Shown here: positions 12,794 to 15,072 of the stretch, piece after piece
How the letters are laid out: each line of letters begins with the position of its first letter
Position numbering within the stretch: position 1 is the stretch's first letter
Assembly: GCA_044433065.1 (NCBI GenBank)
Contig: JAWXUA010000063.1
Coordinates: 1 to 15,072, forward strand
Direction of reading: 5' to 3'
Length of the DNA stretch: 15,072 bases
Source of the DNA: Nitratidesulfovibrio sp044433065
GTDB taxonomy: Bacteria > Desulfobacterota > Desulfovibrionia > Desulfovibrionales > Desulfovibrionaceae
The notes under the pieces: generated by a model
What the model was told of the DNA's origin: nothing
Databases searched by the model: none
What the model saw: only the letters and a program-made list of their open reading frames with translations
Translations under genes and position numbers: made by a program

Positions 12794-13396
12794 TTATACC
12801 CCTAAAATCTCACGGATCCGCTGTGTATTCTCAGGCGAAAGTGCTTTGCTCTTGTCGGCCTTGGCTTCCGCTTGCTTAGGCAAGGAGGCTTCAAGCTCCG
12901 CCACAAGGTCAAGACATCGCTTTACATCTTGAACAGTGGCTGTCGTTATTTGACTTGGATCACTAAGCGCTAAGCCAAGCTTTTTCTCCACCGCTTCACG
13001 CAAGGCATGTATGGCATCTTCACGGCTTGCAAGTTTAGGGCTTGTCACCGTTTGCATGTAGCCAATCTTGCCAGCATTGAGCAATTCTTGTTGCTTCATC
13101 GCCAGATTTTCTAGCGAAGAAACAGCAAAGGCCATTTGAGACGCTTTTTTACCGTCCTGCGATTGCAAAAGCATCTCAAGGGCAAGTTGGCGGCCTTTAA
13201 TGGTATTAACGCGAATATCAGACTCAGCTTGAGCTATTTCTTCGCGCTTTTCAGCCCACTTAAACTTTTGCCCCCAAGCCTTGAGCGTTGTAGCAGAAAC
13301 GCTCGTCAACTCTGCAACCTTGGCGAAAGAAAGTCTGTCTACACAATACAACTCTTGGGCACGCCATACCGTATCTGGACTGTGCTCTGTGCCCAT
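12794..13396 (-). CDS. Terminase small subunit-like protein, DUF1804 type (Mu-like)
   Basis: 200 residues. Residues about 8-45 form a helix-turn-helix (VWRAQELYCVDRLSFAKVAELTSVSATTLKAW), followed by WAEKREEIAQAE, the pattern of Mu-like small terminase/DUF1804 proteins that recognise DNA for packaging. Long helices follow, then a charged C-terminus (SPENTQRIREILGV). The gene directly precedes the large subunit and begins one base from the previous stop, so the block 13639 to 11299 is probably one translational unit. No lesion is seen. Confidence 0.8.
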   Translation of the reverse strand: MGTEHSPDTVWRAQELYCVDRLSFAKVAELTSVSATTLKAWGQKFKWAEKREEIAQAESDIRVNTIKGRQLALEMLLQSQDGKKASQMAFAVSSLENLAMKQQELLNAGKIGYMQTVTSPKLASREDAIHALREAVEKKLGLALSDPSQITTATVQDVKRCLDLVAELEASLPKQAEAKADKSKALSPENTQRIREILGV

Positions 13397-13639
13397 TTAT
13401 TGCCCCATTGCTCGCTCTAAAATGTCCATTTTTTTACGGAGGCCACGTAATTCCATGCACTTTTCATTGAGCGCAATGGCCATGGACACAATAAGGTCGC
13501 CGTCAATATCTTGTGCTTCACATAAAAGCGGCAAATGATTACGAATGCTTTCCTTATGGCTTTGAATAGCACTTTCACAAATAGAAACTTGCTTTTTCAG
13601 TCCTTCCAATTGCCCTACATGCTCAAAGTATTCACTCAT
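13397..13639 (-). CDS. Small helical phage protein of unknown function upstream of terminase
   Basis: 80 residues, almost entirely heptad-like helix (VGQLEGLKKQVSICESAIQS; then LNEKCMELRGLRKKMDILERAM). Its ATG overlaps the preceding frame's stop (ATGA type), and its stop abuts the terminase small subunit start. Mu and its relatives carry one to three short helical proteins (gp24-gp26) here with no known reaction. It is placed by position, not by motif. Confidence 0.65.
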   Translation of the reverse strand: MSEYFEHVGQLEGLKKQVSICESAIQSHKESIRNHLPLLCEAQDIDGDLIVSMAIALNEKCMELRGLRKKMDILERAMGQ

Positions 13640-14050
13640 GCCCGCTCCTTAATAATAGTTTTTACAACACTTTTGAGTTGCTCCATAGACGTTGTATTAT
13701 TCACAACAACAGTATGCAAAACGGCACTGTTCTCTTCGGAAGAACGTAATTTCCCAATACTATCCTCATGAAGCTTCAATGCCGCATTATGACGTTCACC
13801 AATTTCATGCAGTATGTGCGATGTATCCTTGCGATATGCTTCTAAAAGCTCATTGTTGCTTTTAAAAAAAGCATCTTGAGACTTTTCCGCACGCATAGTT
13901 GCTTGGTGATTCATGTACATAAAAAGGCCAAGAACGCACGTCGGGCCAAAGCAAAATGATAGCCACGAGACCAGGTAAACCGACTCCGTTTAACGTGGAC
14001 GCTAAGGATTGCATAATCTTCAACATGGCGGTCATTTCAGCAGGTGTCAT
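13636..14050 (-). pseudogene. Small membrane-anchored coiled-coil protein (Mu gp25/DUF2730 position), one-base frameshift
   Basis: Two frames join into one protein. The first (from ATG 14050) gives MTPAEMTAMLKIMQSLASTL and then the start of a membrane helix, GVGLPGLVAIILLW. The +1 frame completes the helix (PTCVLGLFMYMNH) and continues as a coiled coil to 13636. Removing one base from the GGG run at 13943-13945 gives about 137 residues with one membrane segment near 25-50, a typical lysis-block or pre-terminase small protein. Translated as it stands, frame 1 ends after 62 residues at 13862. The piece 13636-13920 (94 residues from MYMNHQ) has no clear ribosome site. It overlaps the holin stop by 4 bases at its start. 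Confidence 0.65.
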
Positions 14051-14445
14051 CGGCTAACACCCTTGTATTTCTCAAAAGACCGCAATGCGCCCATGTCAAG
14101 CAAGGCAAAAACAAGCTCAAGCAATACGTCGGACACGCTAGGCGGTGCGCTAAGCTGTAATGAAAAAAGCGGAGAAAGCCATGTGAACAAGGGGCGCAAA
14201 AGAAATTCATAAGCAAGGCCAACGTCGCACACCCAACCAATAAATGGACGCCAACCTGCAACAAAGATAGAGCTATGCGCCGCTTCCACTTGGTTTATGG
14301 CTTGCTGGCCCATACTTTGGGCGTGAAGTTGGTCAAGCTGTTTAAGGGCAAGCTCCGCCTCGCGCTTGTCATCACCTTCAAAAAGGTCGAGGGCTTTGGT
14401 TAAAAGCCCTCCAACTGTAGTAATAATGGCAGGGGCAATCATCAC
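14047..14445 (-). CDS. Holin, three-TM family (GTA_holin_3TM type)
   Basis: 132 residues. The family signature is clear: an N-terminal amphipathic segment, a charged helix with QLHAQSMGQQAINQVEAAH, then SSIFVAGWRPFIGWVC (about 58-73) opening the membrane region. Hydrophobic segments follow (about 74-98 and 106-118), and the short end has RSFEKYKGV in the place of the usual R-T-x-EK-x-x-GV. It would form the membrane lesion that releases the endolysin, which has no export signal. The start is GTG 14445 or ATG 14442, overlapping the amidase stop; its own stop overlaps the next start (ATGA). Confidence 0.85.
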   Translation of the reverse strand: MMIAPAIITTVGGLLTKALDLFEGDDKREAELALKQLDQLHAQSMGQQAINQVEAAHSSIFVAGWRPFIGWVCDVGLAYEFLLRPLFTWLSPLFSLQLSAPPSVSDVLLELVFALLDMGALRSFEKYKGVSR

Positions 14446-14855
14446 ATTCTCGCAAGAAACGTTTTCACGTCAAAACAGGGGCAAGCCTTGTTTGCGTACT
14501 CGTTATGGCCTGTGATCTTTGCGATGGACGAGTGTTCACGCTTCAAACGGCGCAAAAGTACGTCGAAGCGTTCCATTTGTTTCACCGTAAAATTGTTTTC
14601 TGGCTTGCCGTTTTCATCAATGCCACCCACAAGGCAGACGCCAAGAGTATTCACGTTGTGCCCTTTACAATGCGCGCCGATTCTATGCACTGGGCGTCCA
14701 ACTTCAAGAATACCGTTGCGGCGGATAATGTAATGATAGCCGATGTCGCTCCATCCGTTATCCTTAACGTGCCAATCACGAATTTGCGCGGCCCCAATGT
14801 CCATGTTTGCCTTGGTTGCGGAGCAGTGGATAATAATTTCATCAATGTGACGCAT
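14442..14855 (-). CDS. Endolysin: N-acetylmuramoyl-L-alanine amidase (T7 lysozyme-like, Amidase_2)
   Basis: 137 residues. It cleaves the amide bond between MurNAc and L-alanine in peptidoglycan. Zinc ligands are H10 (IIIHCSATK), H117 (ITGHNEY) and C125 (ACPCFDV). Likely catalytic partners are Y40 in SDIGYHYIIRRNG and K123. The GRPVHRIGAHCKGHN stretch (53-67) and LGVCLVGG (71-78) are the family core. There is no signal peptide, so it needs the holin next to it. GTGAGG precedes the ATG, in the end of a probable upstream frame. This is the first intact late gene in the window. Confidence 0.93.
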   Translation of the reverse strand: MRHIDEIIIHCSATKANMDIGAAQIRDWHVKDNGWSDIGYHYIIRRNGILEVGRPVHRIGAHCKGHNVNTLGVCLVGGIDENGKPENNFTVKQMERFDVLLRRLKREHSSIAKITGHNEYANKACPCFDVKTFLARM

Positions 14856-14862
14856 AAACCCC

Positions 14863-14919
14863 TCACTTAGCAGAAAAATAGTGCAGCCATGCTTGTCGCT
14901 CTCCCTTTCTTACAGAAGC
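14863..14919 (-). pseudogene. Possible C-terminal remnant of the gene upstream of the amidase
   Basis: The minus-strand frame ending at TGA 14863-14865 reads ASVRKGERQAWLHYFSAK up to the 30-bp repeat, where phage sequence seems to stop. The stop lies 7 bases from the amidase start, a normal operon distance, and its end carries the amidase ribosome site. In Mu-like phages a late or middle regulator often lies upstream of the lysis gene. The fragment is too short to identify and may be chance. Confidence 0.3.
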
Positions 14920-14949
14920 ACTGATTTAATGCCTTTTTGCCCCCTAGCT
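14920..14949 (+). repeat. 30-bp inverted repeat, right copy
   Basis: This is the plus-strand copy of the repeat at 119-148, beginning ACTGATTTAATG and matching it in 29 of 30 bases. It lies about 90 bases before the start of a rightward gene with a transposase-like N-terminus, as an element's outer end would. Confidence 0.75.
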
Positions 14950-14991
14950 TCGTCAGCCTCTTTTTCGAAAACCTGTGAACCTGCTACAAAC

Positions 14992-15020
14992 TTGTGGAGA
15001 ATGAGTTAAGCCAGTATTCT
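14992..15020 (+). promoter_or_regulatory. Weak promoter-like sequence before the right-end gene
   Basis: TTGTGG (14992-14997) and TATTCT (15015-15020) are 17 bases apart, 19 bases before the ATG at 15039. Each box has only three or four consensus bases. Confidence 0.3.
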
Positions 15021-15038
15021 CTGAGAAAGGGGTATGAA

Positions 15039-15072
15039 ATGGCAAAACGCACACGTCGTAGTTATGATGCAG
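15039..15072 (+). CDS. Start of a rightward gene with basic N-terminus, possibly a transposase (partial)
   Basis: Eleven codons are visible: MAKRTRRSYDA. AAAGGGG (15026-15032) precedes the ATG at good spacing. A K-R-T-R-R start followed by a Y/H-x-A is common in transposase OrfA proteins, and the 30-bp inverted repeat upstream fits an element end. A leader of about 90 bases after the repeat is rather long for a small IS. A phage DNA-binding protein is the alternative. An ATG at 15034 in another frame is less well spaced. Confidence 0.45.
   Translation, partial: MAKRTRRSYDA

Noticed and set aside
119..14949. The 30-bp repeats as phage attachment sites
   Set aside because: Attachment sites flanking an integrated prophage are direct repeats, and Mu-like phages do not use site-specific attachment. 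These copies are inverted and enclose only the late module.

Overview
The window is the packaging, head, neck and tail part of a Mu-like, contractile-tailed (myovirus-type) prophage, with its lysis genes. Late genes lie on the minus strand and read right to left. In transcription order they are: amidase endolysin, three-TM holin, a small membrane protein, a short coiled-coil protein, terminase small and large subunits, DUF935 portal, MuF head protein, Mu gpI-type protease with a nested scaffold start, lambda D-type decoration protein, lambda E-type major capsid protein, DUF1320 neck protein, gpG/gpS-type virion protein, tail terminator-like protein, a small acidic protein, tail sheath and tail tube. 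This is close to Mu order (27, 28, 29, F, I/Z, capsid, J, K, 38, L, M), except that the capsid pair resembles lambda D and E instead of Mu T. The host is probably a Gram-negative bacterium. Mixed AT/GC usage and the Mu-like gene set would suit the Desulfovibrio group, but the sequence does not prove this.

Three genes run against the late operon on the plus strand. A 92-codon acidic protein (6751-7029) is convergent with the MuF gene and has its own promoter-like sequence. Two overlapping membrane-protein genes (10212-11226) sit between portal and terminase, end at a strong hairpin terminator (11234-11277), and are preceded by interleaved inverted repeats. The MuF protein carries a C-terminal extension with an HEVVH zinc-peptidase motif, which makes it a candidate MuF-type polymorphic toxin; the adjacent small gene could be its immunity partner. 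This is the best candidate for an undescribed system here.

The prophage looks dead or dying. The tail sheath gene has an in-frame TGA and a separate one-base frameshift, the major capsid gene has a one-base frameshift, and the small membrane gene of the lysis block has a one-base frameshift. To the left, the tail module stops just after the tube gene. There the window enters a 30-bp repeat and then the start of an IS3-family element reading leftward. To the right, just upstream of the amidase, an inverted copy of the same 30-bp repeat (one mismatch) is followed by the start of a plus-strand gene with a basic, transposase-like N-terminus. The structural module is therefore bounded by mobile-element sequence on both sides; tape measure, baseplate, tail fibre and early genes are not in the window.

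No tRNA, rRNA or CRISPR array was seen. No stretch longer than 300 bases lacks a gene.
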